Below are positions 23,208 to 31,974 of a DNA stretch of 64,000 nucleotides, one piece after another; position 1 is the stretch's first letter, and each line of letters starts with the position of its first letter. This DNA comes from a virus. The stretch covers positions 1 to 64,000 of the IMG/VR virus record IMGVR_UViG_3300005526_000008, one strand, 5' to 3'. The notes beneath the pieces were generated by a model. That model ran no database searches. It was not told where the DNA came from and worked only from the letters and a program-made list of their open reading frames with translations. The translations under genes were made by a program, and so were the position numbers.

Positions 23208-26200
23208 TACGGAATGCTCCTCGCGCGCGCCCGGGCCATCGCCGTGTTCATGTGGTTCTGGACCTGGTCGCGCGAGGCCATGAAGCTCTGCGCGTCAGGC
23301 GTACTGACGTTCCAGGTGTGGTTGTGAACATCCCCGCCACCCCCGCCACCGCCGAAATTGCCGGCCGAGACGCCGAGCCGGCCGGAGCCGTCGCGGCGCA
23401 ATGGCAGGATCGCCTCGCTGCCGCCCTCACCGGCGATGCCCTGGCCGCCGGCGAAGCGGAATACCGTCGGGGCCTCGACGACGGAGTTGCGCAGGCTGGA
23501 AAGGTTGGTCACGCCGCCATTGGCGAAACGGCGCAGGCCGGGCACGCCGCCCTTGGCGTAGATGCCGGTGGGCGCGAAGGTGGCGCCGCCGCCGCCAAAG
23601 TCGCCGAAGCCGCCGCCCATGCCGCCGCCCATGCCGAAATCGCCGCCCATGCCGCCCATGCCGCCGCTGAAATCGCCGGCCATGCTGGGTGTTGGCACGT
23701 CGGTCCAGCCGCCCTCGCCGCCGCCGAAATCCCCGCCGCCGTAATCCCCGCTAAAACTGCTCTTGTAGGCGCCGCCGACGTCGTAGGAGCTGTCGTAGAA
23801 GCCTGAGTCCGCGGTGCTCTCGGTGCCGTAGTATCTTCCGCCGCCGCCATAGATGTTGGAGCCTTCGAGGCGGTTGCCTGGGCCGCTGCCGATCGAGGCG
23901 CGCGGGCTGCCGCTGAGTGAATCGGTGGCACCGCCGGTTCCCTTGACCGGGTTGCCGAGGATGTATCGGCCGATCAGGCCGCCGGCCTTGTAGGTGCCCT
24001 CGCCGAACAGCTTGTCGGTGCTCCAGCCGGTGAAGCCGCCGGCGTGCTGCATGATGCGCTGGAGCAGGCCGCCCTGGAACAGGTTGCTTATGCCACTGAA
24101 GAGGCCCCCGCCGCCCCCGCCCCCGCCACCGCCGGTGGTGGCGGCGAAGGGCTTGGTCTGGCTGTCGCGCTGCCACGACGGCACGTAGCTGGTGCCGCTC
24201 TTGTCGTCGGCCGCACTGAGGCGCGGACCGCCGCCGACCGACAGACCATCGCTGGCGCCGCTGCCGTCGGGGCGTTCCTCGGCGCCGTTGTAGAGGCCGA
24301 CGACTGCGTCTGTGGCGGTGGCGGCGATGCCGCCAAAGCCCCAGGTGCCGCCGCCGCTCATGTCGGCGGTAGTGCCGCCGGCCATTCCGCCGCCCTCGGC
24401 GGCGTATTGTTCCGTAGCAGTAGCGTAGCTGCCGGCGGTTTGCTTGCTGCCGGCGACCGCCCCGCCGGTGCCCCAGGTGCCGCCGCTGGTGCTGGTGCCG
24501 CTGTCGCCGCTGCCGGAACTGAACAGGTTGCCGATCCAACTGCCGACGCGGCCGAGCATGCCGTAATCCGAGGTGCCGCTTCCGCTGCTGCCGCCCCCGC
24601 CGCCCCCGCCGCCGCCACCGCCTCCGCCGCCCCCGCCACCACCGCCGCCGCTCAAGGCTTGATTGGAAGCCTTCTTGAGCGTGCCGAGGATGTCGTAAAC
24701 GCCGCCGCCCGGTCCTTGCGAATCCCCGGCACTGCCCTTCTCGGGCGTGTCGCTGCCGAATATCGAGTTGAACAGGCCCTGCATCGCCTTTTCGAACGGC
24801 TTGGTGATGAAGGTCTGGATGGCGATCTTCTGCAGCGCGTTGCCGAGGCCGAGCACCGCTTCGCCGGCGGTTTGCGAGCCGGTGAGCACGCTCTCGAACG
24901 AGCCCGAAATCGCGTGTGCCGCACTCTGGGCCGCGTCGCGGTATTCCTGCATCGACCTGGTGCGTTCGTTGAGCGCGTCCTGCTCCTGGTTGGCGCGGAT
25001 CAGATCCTTGCCGGCCTGCGAATCCTGCAGCCCGGGTTCTTTGGAGAACCTTTGCGCCAGTTCGGTGTAGCGCCTGGTGCGGTCGAGCTCGAGCGGATCG
25101 GCGAACGGGCCGGCCGCGTTGAGCGCGTTCTGGACCTGCTGGCTGCGCTGCATGCCTTCCAGGTCGCTCTTGGCCTGGGCCTGGGACTGGGTGAATTCCT
25201 GGGCTTTCGCCAGGTTGAGGAGTTGCTGTTTGCGCGCCTGCTCGTCGACGATGCCGCTGCCGCGCTGGCGCACTTCGGCCTCGACCTGCATCTGCGCGTT
25301 CAGCGCACGCAGCTTCTCGGTCTGCTCCGCGAGCGTGCCGGTATAGGTTTGCTGGATGCGCTGCTGGTCTCCGATCGCGGTCTGGGTTTGCGCCTCGGTC
25401 AGGCGCTGTTCCTGGGTTTGTCCCTGAATGACCCGCCGGCGTTCCAGAGCGGTGGTCGGACCCTGCAACTCCGGCAGTTGGTTTACATCGGGGGTGATGA
25501 CCCGCTGCGCTTCACCGGGCTGGTTGCCCAGCGCGATGCGCCGGTTCGAGGTCTGGACCTCGGCGTCGAGGGCGTCCTTCAGTCCCTGGAGCGTGCGTTG
25601 GCCGGTAGCGAGGTTGTTCGCCTTCAGTCGTTGCGCGACGGCGTTTATTTCCCCGATCAGCCTGGGGGTCTTGTTGCGCCAGTTTGGCTGGATATCGCCG
25701 CCGCGCGTTATGATCCTGTAAGCGTCGGCCGCATCCTCGGGGGTCAGGATGTCGTTTGGATCCGCCCCGCCCGTGCCGCCGCCGGTCGCGCCACCGGCGG
25801 GAGCTGGGGTCGAGGTTACCGGTGTGCCCGGAGTGAGTTGGGTAACCGTCGGCAATTCGGGCTCGCCAACCGAGGTAGCGATCTGGCCCAATGGCAAATT
25901 CAGGTTGACGCCGGGATGGGCCCTGAGCAGGGCCTCGCGCGCGGCGTTGCCCCAGCGCGCGCCGGGGATTTTCGAGGCCACCTGCATCTGCACGTCGGGC
26001 GGAGCGGTGAGCGCGGAAGGATATTGTTTGAGATCGACCCCGGCTTTCGGCGCGAAATCCCGCCAGGTGCTGGGCTCGATCTGCATGTAGCCCTCGGCCG
26101 GCGCGTCGCCATACCGGCCCTCTTTCTGCACGATATTGGAACCGAAGCCCGCGCGGCCGCCGCCGCTTTCGGGGCCCGCGATGATGCCATAGATGCCGGT

Positions 26201-28834
26201 GATCGAAGCCCGCGCGCCGCCGCCGGTCAGCGTCGGGCCGGGCATCTGACCAGCCTGGGTCAAGGTCTGGAGTATCCTGCTGAGTTCGTCGCCGAAGCCG
26301 CGCATCCAGGGCGGCAAAGCCGTGCCGGCGATCGTGGCCGCGGTCTGTTCCGCCAGTTGCCGGCTTTTCTCGTGCAACTGGTTCATCGCCTCGATGATGC
26401 CCGACTGCTTCTGCAGCGCCTCGGCGATGCGCTGTTCCGCGTCGACCTGCCGGACCTTGGCCTCGGCGGTTGCCTTGGCTTTTTCGCCCTCCTCGCCTTC
26501 GATGCGTAACGCGGCCTCGAGCGAAGCCAGGGCCATGGCCGAGGCTTTCTGGTACTCCTGCTGAAGCTGGACCCGTTGCTGGGCCTGCTGCATCGGCACG
26601 CCCTGGTCCAGCAGGCCCTGGACCTGGATGTTGCCTTCCTGGCGACTTTGGACGGCGCCGCGAAGTCGGCCGGCCTGCTCTGCCGCCTGGGCGCCGAACA
26701 GTTGGTAGCTTTCGCGACGGTAGGCTTCCTCGGTGGCTCTGGCCTGGTCGCTGGTGAGCCTGACCTCTTTCCCGATCTCGACGCCGTACTGGTTCCGCGG
26801 CGTGTAGGCGCCTTCACCGGAGGGCAACTGGCCGCTGCGCTTGCGCTGCAGGATGTCGGCCTCGACGCCGCTGGCCAGGGCGTAGGCCTGGCGCGCGATC
26901 GGGTCGGCCCCGGCGAAACGCTGGGCGTCGGTGGCGCGCTGGTTGACCGCCGCGGTTTCGGCGGTGATCTGCGAAACCAGGGCGCGGCCCTGGGTGATGC
27001 GTTGCGACATCGCCACGGAGAGCGCGTCGAACGCGGCTGCGTCGGCGCGCACCGGATCGCCGCTGACTTTGAGGGCCGCCTTGTAGGCGGTGTCGGCGCG
27101 CAGCAGGTCCTCGGCGGCGCTTTGGCCTTTCTCCATCGCCACGGCAAGCTGGTTCTGCAGTTCGATCTGTTCCTGCACAGCCTCGTGCTGTGGCTGGAAA
27201 GTCTGCTGCATCCGCTGTTGATGGGTGAGCTGTTCGATCGTTTGCTCGACGCGGCCGCGGTTCGAGCGATCGTCAAGCTGCAGGGCGGCGTCGAGGCCCT
27301 GGCCGCGCCGCAGGGTGACCGGCTGGCCGGGGCGTATCTGCTGGTAATACTGGATCGCTTCCTGGGCCCGCTGGCGCTGGTTGGGATCCAGTCCCATCAG
27401 GTATTCGGAGATCTGCCCCTGCTCGAGCGCCGCTTCCTCGGGGCGTTGCAGGATGCGTCGCGACCGCTCCAGCCGCGAAATGTCGAACTGGCGCTGCCGT
27501 TCGCCTTCTTCAGCGCCGCCGAATGATTGCGCGTAGGCCCCCGCGACCTTGCCGCGGGGGTCGTCGGTTAGTTTGAGGATGCCTTCGACGCCGAGGATCT
27601 GCTCCGGCCGGGTCTGGCCGAGCGGGCCGAGAACCCCGGCGGCGTCGGTGCGTCGCTGCCAGATCTCGGCTGCCGAGAGCGGCCGCGTGTCTTCTTGTGG
27701 CTTTGGTTCGTAAGCGTTGACGAGGTTCTGGGCGTCGCGTCCCAGGCGGTTGAAGAACGCGCCGAAGAGGCTGTCTTCCTTTTCTCTGCCTTGGCGACTC
27801 CGGATTTCCTGCTCGTTTTGGCCGTACTGGCCCTGCGTCAGGTGGCGGAAGAGGTTGGTGACCGTGTTGTTTTCGGAGAACTCAGCAAACCGGTTGTAGT
27901 ATTTCTCGTACTGGGCGCGCTCTTCCGGCGGCAGGCCCTGGATGCGCGCGAATTCCCTGCGTTCTTCGTTGTCGGGGGTGGCCCAGCCACGGCCCCAGAG
28001 CCCGGCCCGGCCAAAAAAGTTGCCGGTAAGGCTGTATTTGCGCTCGAGGTCCTCGAGTTCGTCGCGACGCCGTTGGTTTGTCTGCTCCTGCCGCTGGGTG
28101 CTGACATTCTGCTGGTCCATCAGCGCGCGTACGCTTGCCTCGCGTGCCTCGCGCTGACGGGTGAGTTCGGGAATGTAGGGTTGCCGCTCCAGGCGGAGCA
28201 TGTCGGCGCCGGAGAACTGGTTGCCGAAGATGCCCTGCGCGACCCGCAAGCCGGCTTCCGAATCGCGGAACTGGCCGAGTTGGTTCCTGATCCGGTCGAG
28301 CACCATGTCGGCGCGGTTGACCGGGATGCCCTCGAGGCTGACCTTCAACTGGTCGAGCATCACCCGGGTCTGGTTACCCTCGGCGGTTTGCCCGCGCAGC
28401 GCCGCGGTGATGCGCGACAAGCCGGTTGCCAGGTCGGCGTTGGTGACGTTGAGTTGCTGGGCCTTGCTGACGAAGCGGTCGATGCCCTCGACCGAAGTTT
28501 GCATCTGCAGCGCGAAGCCCTGCGCCTGGGTCAGCATCTGGGAGTATTGGGCGAACGCCTGCTGCGAGCCCGACATCGCGCCGCGCAGCGTATTGAGTTG
28601 CGTCACCAGTCCTTCGAGGGTGCCGCCGTAGCTCTTGGTGGCGTCGGCCAGCTTGCTCAGTTCGCTGGCATTCGCGCTGTAGGAGGTGGAGAGGTCGGTG
28701 AAGTTCGAGACCAGTTGCTTGCTGGCGGCCCCGGTCAGTTGGGCTTGCTGGACCAGGGTCTGGAGAACGGAAACAGCGCGTTGTGCGGCGGAAGAGTCGA
28801 TGTCGAACGAGAGTGAGGCGCTGCTGCCGCTCAT
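23207..28834 (-). CDS. Tape measure protein with SLT transglycosylase domain
   Basis: At 1875 aa this is the largest gene in the window, which is usual for a tape measure. If about 1.5 angstrom per residue applies, the tail would be near 280 nm. The N-terminal 200 residues are helical with coiled-coil patterns, and 220-860 is rich in Gln/Arg/Glu helices. Around 880-985 lies a lysozyme-like domain: G-P-E-S-G-G-G (candidate catalytic Glu), then G-Y-M-Q-I-E-P-S-T-W, typical of soluble lytic transglycosylases. After 1300 come A-I-Q-T-F-I-T-K-P-F-E-K-A-M, a known tape-measure C-terminal segment, and long poly-Gly tracts. It follows the tail chaperone frameshift genes by 6 bases. Confidence 0.9.
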   Translation of the reverse strand: MSGSSASLSFDIDSSAAQRAVSVLQTLVQQAQLTGAASKQLVSNFTDLSTSYSANASELSKLADATKSYGGTLEGLVTQLNTLRGAMSGSQQAFAQYSQMLTQAQGFALQMQTSVEGIDRFVSKAQQLNVTNADLATGLSRITAALRGQTAEGNQTRVMLDQLKVSLEGIPVNRADMVLDRIRNQLGQFRDSEAGLRVAQGIFGNQFSGADMLRLERQPYIPELTRQREAREASVRALMDQQNVSTQRQEQTNQRRRDELEDLERKYSLTGNFFGRAGLWGRGWATPDNEERREFARIQGLPPEERAQYEKYYNRFAEFSENNTVTNLFRHLTQGQYGQNEQEIRSRQGREKEDSLFGAFFNRLGRDAQNLVNAYEPKPQEDTRPLSAAEIWQRRTDAAGVLGPLGQTRPEQILGVEGILKLTDDPRGKVAGAYAQSFGGAEEGERQRQFDISRLERSRRILQRPEEAALEQGQISEYLMGLDPNQRQRAQEAIQYYQQIRPGQPVTLRRGQGLDAALQLDDRSNRGRVEQTIEQLTHQQRMQQTFQPQHEAVQEQIELQNQLAVAMEKGQSAAEDLLRADTAYKAALKVSGDPVRADAAAFDALSVAMSQRITQGRALVSQITAETAAVNQRATDAQRFAGADPIARQAYALASGVEADILQRKRSGQLPSGEGAYTPRNQYGVEIGKEVRLTSDQARATEEAYRRESYQLFGAQAAEQAGRLRGAVQSRQEGNIQVQGLLDQGVPMQQAQQRVQLQQEYQKASAMALASLEAALRIEGEEGEKAKATAEAKVRQVDAEQRIAEALQKQSGIIEAMNQLHEKSRQLAEQTAATIAGTALPPWMRGFGDELSRILQTLTQAGQMPGPTLTGGGARASITGIYGIIAGPESGGGRAGFGSNIVQKEGRYGDAPAEGYMQIEPSTWRDFAPKAGVDLKQYPSALTAPPDVQMQVASKIPGARWGNAAREALLRAHPGVNLNLPLGQIATSVGEPELPTVTQLTPGTPVTSTPAPAGGATGGGTGGADPNDILTPEDAADAYRIITRGGDIQPNWRNKTPRLIGEINAVAQRLKANNLATGQRTLQGLKDALDAEVQTSNRRIALGNQPGEAQRVITPDVNQLPELQGPTTALERRRVIQGQTQEQRLTEAQTQTAIGDQQRIQQTYTGTLAEQTEKLRALNAQMQVEAEVRQRGSGIVDEQARKQQLLNLAKAQEFTQSQAQAKSDLEGMQRSQQVQNALNAAGPFADPLELDRTRRYTELAQRFSKEPGLQDSQAGKDLIRANQEQDALNERTRSMQEYRDAAQSAAHAISGSFESVLTGSQTAGEAVLGLGNALQKIAIQTFITKPFEKAMQGLFNSIFGSDTPEKGSAGDSQGPGGGVYDILGTLKKASNQALSGGGGGGGGGGGGGGGGGGGGSSGSGTSDYGMLGRVGSWIGNLFSSGSGDSGTSTSGGTWGTGGAVAGSKQTAGSYATATEQYAAEGGGMAGGTTADMSGGGTWGFGGIAATATDAVVGLYNGAEERPDGSGASDGLSVGGGPRLSAADDKSGTSYVPSWQRDSQTKPFAATTGGGGGGGGGGLFSGISNLFQGGLLQRIMQHAGGFTGWSTDKLFGEGTYKAGGLIGRYILGNPVKGTGGATDSLSGSPRASIGSGPGNRLEGSNIYGGGGRYYGTESTADSGFYDSSYDVGGAYKSSFSGDYGGGDFGGGEGGWTDVPTPSMAGDFSGGMGGMGGDFGMGGGMGGGFGDFGGGGATFAPTGIYAKGGVPGLRRFANGGVTNLSSLRNSVVEAPTVFRFAGGQGIAGEGGSEAILPLRRDGSGRLGVSAGNFGGGGGGGDVHNHTWNVSTPDAQSFMASRDQVQNHMNTAMARARARSIP
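24590..24651 (-). repeat. Simple GGN codon tract (poly-glycine) in the tape measure gene
   Basis: About 20 consecutive glycine codons (GGN on the minus strand, CCN on the plus strand) form a low-complexity tract near residue 1400 of the tape measure. Codon third positions vary, so it is not a simple slippage repeat. It separates the conserved C-terminal tape-measure helix from the Gly/Ser-rich tail. Shorter Gly runs occur at about 24105-24135 and about 23330-23355. Confidence 0.8.
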
Positions 28835-28840
28835 CGCGAT

Positions 28841-29697
28841 TTACCCACCTCGTTGTTCCGCCGCCTTGTGTTCATCCTCGATATCCTCGAACGGATGACC
28901 TTTCTCGTTGCAGACCTTAAGCCACACCCGGTCGAGGCTCAAAATCACGTCGATTTCCCAAGGCTCTAGCGAGATCTGGGAAAGCCGGCACCAGGCGTCG
29001 ATCTCCATCCAGTTCAACGCCGAGATCTCGTGACGGCCGCGCGAGATCAGGTTGAACCACTCGAACAGGTAGAATAGCTGCCGTGGCTGCGGTGGCGCCA
29101 TCAATGCGATCTTGTGCGGTTTCTTGCGCGCCCGCCGATAGTTTCTGAGCGCGTCCGCGACTATTCCGCTGCCTGCAGGTCCGGGGAGGGGCTTGTGGAT
29201 TCGGAACTGGTATCGGGCGTAGCGTTCGAGGGCACTGGTGGCGCCGGCAAAAAATTTCCGTTGTTCAGCATGAAGTTGGTGGCCTGGAGACGCAGGTAGT
29301 CGAAACGCTCGTCGCTCCAGAAGATCTTGGCATTCTCCTCCGAGTAGGGCAGCGGTTCGCCGGGGGTGAGTTCGTCGAAATTCCACCCCACGGTGCAGGC
29401 GACCAGCAGGAGCGTGTCGGTCTCGTAGACATGCTGCGGGTCGGCGATCTGTTCGGCGGTCAACTGCTGGTCGGCGCGCATGCGGTTGATCGCGGTGATG
29501 GTCTGGCGGAACGCCTTGCTGGTCTGGCCGCGCAGGGTGATCGATGCGACGGTTCCGTCGGCGTTGTGCATTTTCTCGAAGGTTTCGGAGTGGCGGATTT
29601 CCATCGGCGCGCCGTCGTTGGCGCGCACCGGCATGACGCTGACCAGGCTGAATTTCGTTTTGTCGTGGCCGTTCGGTTTGATTTCGCTCTCGGACAT
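28841..29697 (-). CDS. Tail assembly chaperone GT fusion by -1 programmed frameshift
   Basis: Ribosomes reading the G-type gene meet the canonical slippery heptamer T TTT TTG at 29254-29248 (codons AAT TTT TTG). Slipping back one base continues in a frame open to TAA at 28841-28843, giving a fusion of about 285 aa. The C-terminal part reads A-G-A-T-S-A-L-E-R-Y, then F-Y-L-F-E-W-F-N-L-I-S-R-G and a basic end. This is the lambda gpG/gpGT arrangement conserved in siphophages between the tail tube and tape measure genes: the two products chaperone tape measure and tail tube assembly in a fixed ratio. The downstream frame has no start of its own after the shift. Confidence 0.85.
29161..29697 (-). 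CDS. Tail assembly chaperone, G-type (unshifted product)
   Basis: The 178-aa product starts at ATG 29697 (MSESEIKPNG), with AGGAAGG nine bases upstream. GTG at 29706, which gives 181 aa, overlaps the previous stop and is an alternative. The body has a beta/alpha core with T-V-A-S-I-T-L-R-G-Q-T and A-F-R-Q-T-I-T-A-I-N-R-M, and the last 30 residues are disordered Pro/Ser/Thr (P-S-N-A-T-P-D-T-S-S-E-S-T). The shape fits lambda gpG-like chaperones, where a disordered tail follows the frameshift site. Product 2 (the GT fusion) shares residues 1 to about 150. Confidence 0.8.
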   Translation of the reverse strand: MSESEIKPNGHDKTKFSLVSVMPVRANDGAPMEIRHSETFEKMHNADGTVASITLRGQTSKAFRQTITAINRMRADQQLTAEQIADPQHVYETDTLLLVACTVGWNFDELTPGEPLPYSEENAKIFWSDERFDYLRLQATNFMLNNGNFLPAPPVPSNATPDTSSESTSPSPDLQAAE

Positions 29698-29702
29698 GCT
29701 GC

Positions 29703-30047
29703 TCACCCTTCCTCGTAGGGGGTGTCTTCGTCGTCCTCGGGCTGGTCCTCCTCGACACTTTCCTCGACGTCGTCCTCGTTTTCCTCGTCCTCGTCCTCAT
29801 CGGTGATGCCGACGATGTCGTCGTCGTAATCGTCGTCATCGTCGTCGTCATCTTCGTCTTCGTCGGGGTCCTCGAGCACGTCGGCTTCGTCGTAATCGTC
29901 GTCGCCGAGGGCTTCGAGGATGGCTTGCTGGATCGCCGCGGGGTCGTCCAGCGGCGGCTCGTAGCCGGGATCGCCCGGGCCGGGAACGATCTCATATTGG
30001 CCGATCGTGGGGAATCCTTCGATCGGCTCTTCGCCGGTTCCACTCAT
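29703..30047 (-). CDS. Very acidic protein (114 aa)
   Basis: The ATG at 30047 has GGAGG upstream; an in-frame start at 30080 is also open. About 55 of the last 65 residues are Asp or Glu, in runs of D-E-D-D, plus a short hydrophobic I-V-G-I-T. Such acidic tails occur in DNA mimics, chaperones and low-complexity spacer proteins. It lies between tail tube and tail chaperones and overlaps the next gene. A tail-assembly accessory or head-tail charge-buffer role is possible, but unproven. Composition is clear, function unknown. Confidence 0.65.
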   Translation of the reverse strand: MSGTGEEPIEGFPTIGQYEIVPGPGDPGYEPPLDDPAAIQQAILEALGDDDYDEADVLEDPDEDEDDDDDDDDYDDDIVGITDEDEDEENEDDVEESVEEDQPEDDEDTPYEEG

Positions 30048-30126
30048 GATGAGGTCCTCCTCGGCGCCACCTGTACCCACGATTGGCAGGCGGCGCCAGA
30101 GGAACCAACAACTTACGGGCTGGAGG

Positions 30127-30303
30127 TCAGCCCCGGATCACGAAACCGAAGACCTTCCAGCCGAGCAGGAACAGCAGGATGAACAGCGGAAACCATCCGC
30201 CGCGGGTCCAGTAGACCTGCCCCTGCGGACCGCCCCAGACGCCGAAGCCCCAGAACATGATCCACAGCAGCATGAGCAGCCAAAAGATAAAGCCGATGTC
30301 CAT
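30127..30303 (-). CDS. Small two-helix membrane protein (58 aa)
   Basis: This gene is under 60 codons, so it is easily missed. ATG at 30303 follows AGGA about eight bases upstream. The protein has two hydrophobic segments: residues 4-24 (Phe/Trp/Leu/Met-rich) and about 41-56 (Phe/Leu/Val-rich), joined by a short hydrophilic loop Q-G-Q-V-Y-W-T-R-G-G. Topology suggests an N-in/C-in hairpin. It lies between the tail tube gene and the acidic gene, so it is either virion-associated or a holin-like protein placed away from the endolysin. Confidence 0.6.
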   Translation of the reverse strand: MDIGFIFWLLMLLWIMFWGFGVWGGPQGQVYWTRGGWFPLFILLFLLGWKVFGFVIRG

Positions 30304-30312
30304 TTGGGTGTC

Positions 30313-31518
30313 CTAAGCCAGGCTGTCCTGGATCTGGAACGTGGTGAGCGGCCCGGTGGCATCGAAGGTGACGTTCTCCAGCGCGGAGTAGTTGAAGGAC
30401 TGGATCAGTGCCATGTCGCTGTCCGACTTGGTGCTGCCCATCAGCTTGACGCGCGGCATGACGAAGGAAACGAAATCGGCGCTCGGCCCCGAGCCGATCG
30501 TCAGCATGAGGTGGATGCCGACCTCGACTTCGTTGCGGAACGTGTTGAAGATGTTCTCGTTCTCGAACATGGCCGTGAGCGTCCCGGTGGTGCGGAAGCG
30601 GCCCTGGAAGATGTGCGGCACGATGTTGCTGCCGACCACCGGATCGGCGCCGAGCGCGCCAGCGAGCTGGATGTTCATCCCGGTGATGACCGCGACATCG
30701 ACGCCGTTGAACTCGACGATGCCGTTGACCGCGGCGAGCGAGGACGAGGTCGTGGTGGGCGTGGGCGTGGTGAGCTGTTGGGTTGGGCTCTGGATCATGT
30801 TCATGCCGATGACCTGGCTGCTGAACGTCACCAGTCCGGTGGCCGGCAGGGCGATGCTGGTTTGGCCGAACTTGCAGCCGACGAACAGTTCGGACTGCGA
30901 GATGTCCGAGAAGAAGTGCTCGATCGAGTAGCTCTTGTAGAGCGCGCCGCTGGGCGGGATGGAGATTTTTTTGCCGACCACCTTGATGGTGCCGCCGGTC
31001 AGTGCCCCGGGCGTGGACGTGCTCGGGATGTCGCGCGAGGTGATCACCGTGTCGCTCAGCGTGTTGATGCGGATGTTGAGCCCGTTCAGCGCGACGTTGG
31101 GCGCGGTCAGCCCGGAGAACCGGATGACGTCGTGGTTGCGCAGGCCGGCGGTGAGGAAGCCGGTGCCGGTGATGGTGCCGTAAGCCGGCGGCCCGGTGAC
31201 GAGGGCCAGGGTCGGCGAGATTGGCCCGACCTGGATCCCGGCAGTGAAATTGTTCCTCAGGATCCCCTGCCAGAAATCGTTGAAGCTGCCCGGGCTGATC
31301 TGGCCGGCGAAGGTGCCTTGCGGCCGCAGCACGCCGTGGCGGGCGTCGCGGATCTGTTGGCTGACCAGGATTTCCTGGCTTTCGTAGGTATCCTTGCCGA
31401 GGGCCAGATCGCTTGAGACGCGGCGCAGGTACTTGCCGCCGGTGACCGGGCTCACGCCTTCGGCGATCTCCTCGACGATGGAGACTTGTTTGGCAACGCC
31501 AGTGGCGAATGTGGGCAT
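30313..31518 (-). CDS. Major tail tube protein
   Basis: The 401-aa product begins MPTFATGVAKQVSIVEE with a beta-strand-rich body: L-R-R-V-S-S-D-L-A, R-H-G-V-L-R-P-Q-G-T-F-A-G, then Y-S-I-E-H-F-F-S-D-I near residue 195. This matches large siphophage tail tube proteins in which E-H-F-x-D or E-x-F-x-D precedes the core strands. It also has repeated F-x-G-x-x-V and N-I-Q-L-A-G-A-L-G patterns. Position between tail terminator (upstream) and chaperone G/GT (downstream) is diagnostic. A long length suggests an added surface domain. Confidence 0.82.
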   Translation of the reverse strand: MPTFATGVAKQVSIVEEIAEGVSPVTGGKYLRRVSSDLALGKDTYESQEILVSQQIRDARHGVLRPQGTFAGQISPGSFNDFWQGILRNNFTAGIQVGPISPTLALVTGPPAYGTITGTGFLTAGLRNHDVIRFSGLTAPNVALNGLNIRINTLSDTVITSRDIPSTSTPGALTGGTIKVVGKKISIPPSGALYKSYSIEHFFSDISQSELFVGCKFGQTSIALPATGLVTFSSQVIGMNMIQSPTQQLTTPTPTTTSSSLAAVNGIVEFNGVDVAVITGMNIQLAGALGADPVVGSNIVPHIFQGRFRTTGTLTAMFENENIFNTFRNEVEVGIHLMLTIGSGPSADFVSFVMPRVKLMGSTKSDSDMALIQSFNYSALENVTFDATGPLTTFQIQDSLA

Positions 31519-31535
31519 CCGACTTCTCCGTTAGG

Positions 31536-31973
31536 TTACGGGGGCTCGTGCGCGAACCATTGGATTTGCACGGGCAGGTTGATCCAGTCTTCAAACGGAA
31601 CTGGCGCCGGAACGGTCGAGGAAGTGACGTAGAGCACGATGCCTTGCGGCGTGGTGACCGACAGGCCACGCCGGAAGGCCCGGATGACTGCGGAGGCGAG
31701 CTGGTTCTGCAGCCGGGTGCCGGTGTCGCGCGGCACCATCACCGAGACCTGGTAGGTCCCGGTCCATTGCTGGACGCTGTCCGCCCCGACGCCCATGGGC
31801 ATGCGGGCGCGACCGGCCATTTCGGGTTTGAGATACGGCTTGCCCTTGGTCGGCACGTAGACCTTTTCGGGCCACGCGATCGCCGCGTCGCCGTTGATGC
31901 CGGGCAACACCGCGTTGGCCAGGATGCCGTTGAGAGCGTCGTCGAAGTGGCGGAGTTCGAGGTCGAGGCCCAT
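31536..31973 (-). CDS. Tail terminator protein
   Basis: The 145-aa product starts MGLDLELRHFDDALNGILAN. The N-terminal pattern of helix, then W-P-E-K-V-Y-V-P, and later W-T-G-T-Y-Q-V-S-V (residues about 70-78) and an A-S-A-V-I-R-A-F-R-R-G helix matches tail terminator proteins (gpU/DUF4128-like). These form a hexameric ring that caps the tail tube and joins it to the neck. It sits next to the gp10-like gene and just upstream of the tail tube gene, as expected. Confidence 0.8.
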   Translation of the reverse strand: MGLDLELRHFDDALNGILANAVLPGINGDAAIAWPEKVYVPTKGKPYLKPEMAGRARMPMGVGADSVQQWTGTYQVSVMVPRDTGTRLQNQLASAVIRAFRRGLSVTTPQGIVLYVTSSTVPAPVPFEDWINLPVQIQWFAHEPP

Positions 31974-31974
31974 C

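Noticed and set aside
24044-26509. Plus-strand open frame of 821 codons
   Set aside because: Antisense to the tape measure gene. Composition follows the complement of Gln/Arg/Gly codons; no domain is visible.
28841-30043. Single minus-strand gene of 400 codons
   Set aside because: Only its last third is coding, reached by -1 frameshift from the G-type gene. Its upstream part is an out-of-phase copy of the acidic gene and the chaperone.
30113-31669. Minus-strand open frame of 518 codons
   Set aside because: It overlaps the tail tube gene in another frame and has shadow-like Arg/His/Gln composition. The tail tube frame has a recognisable pattern.
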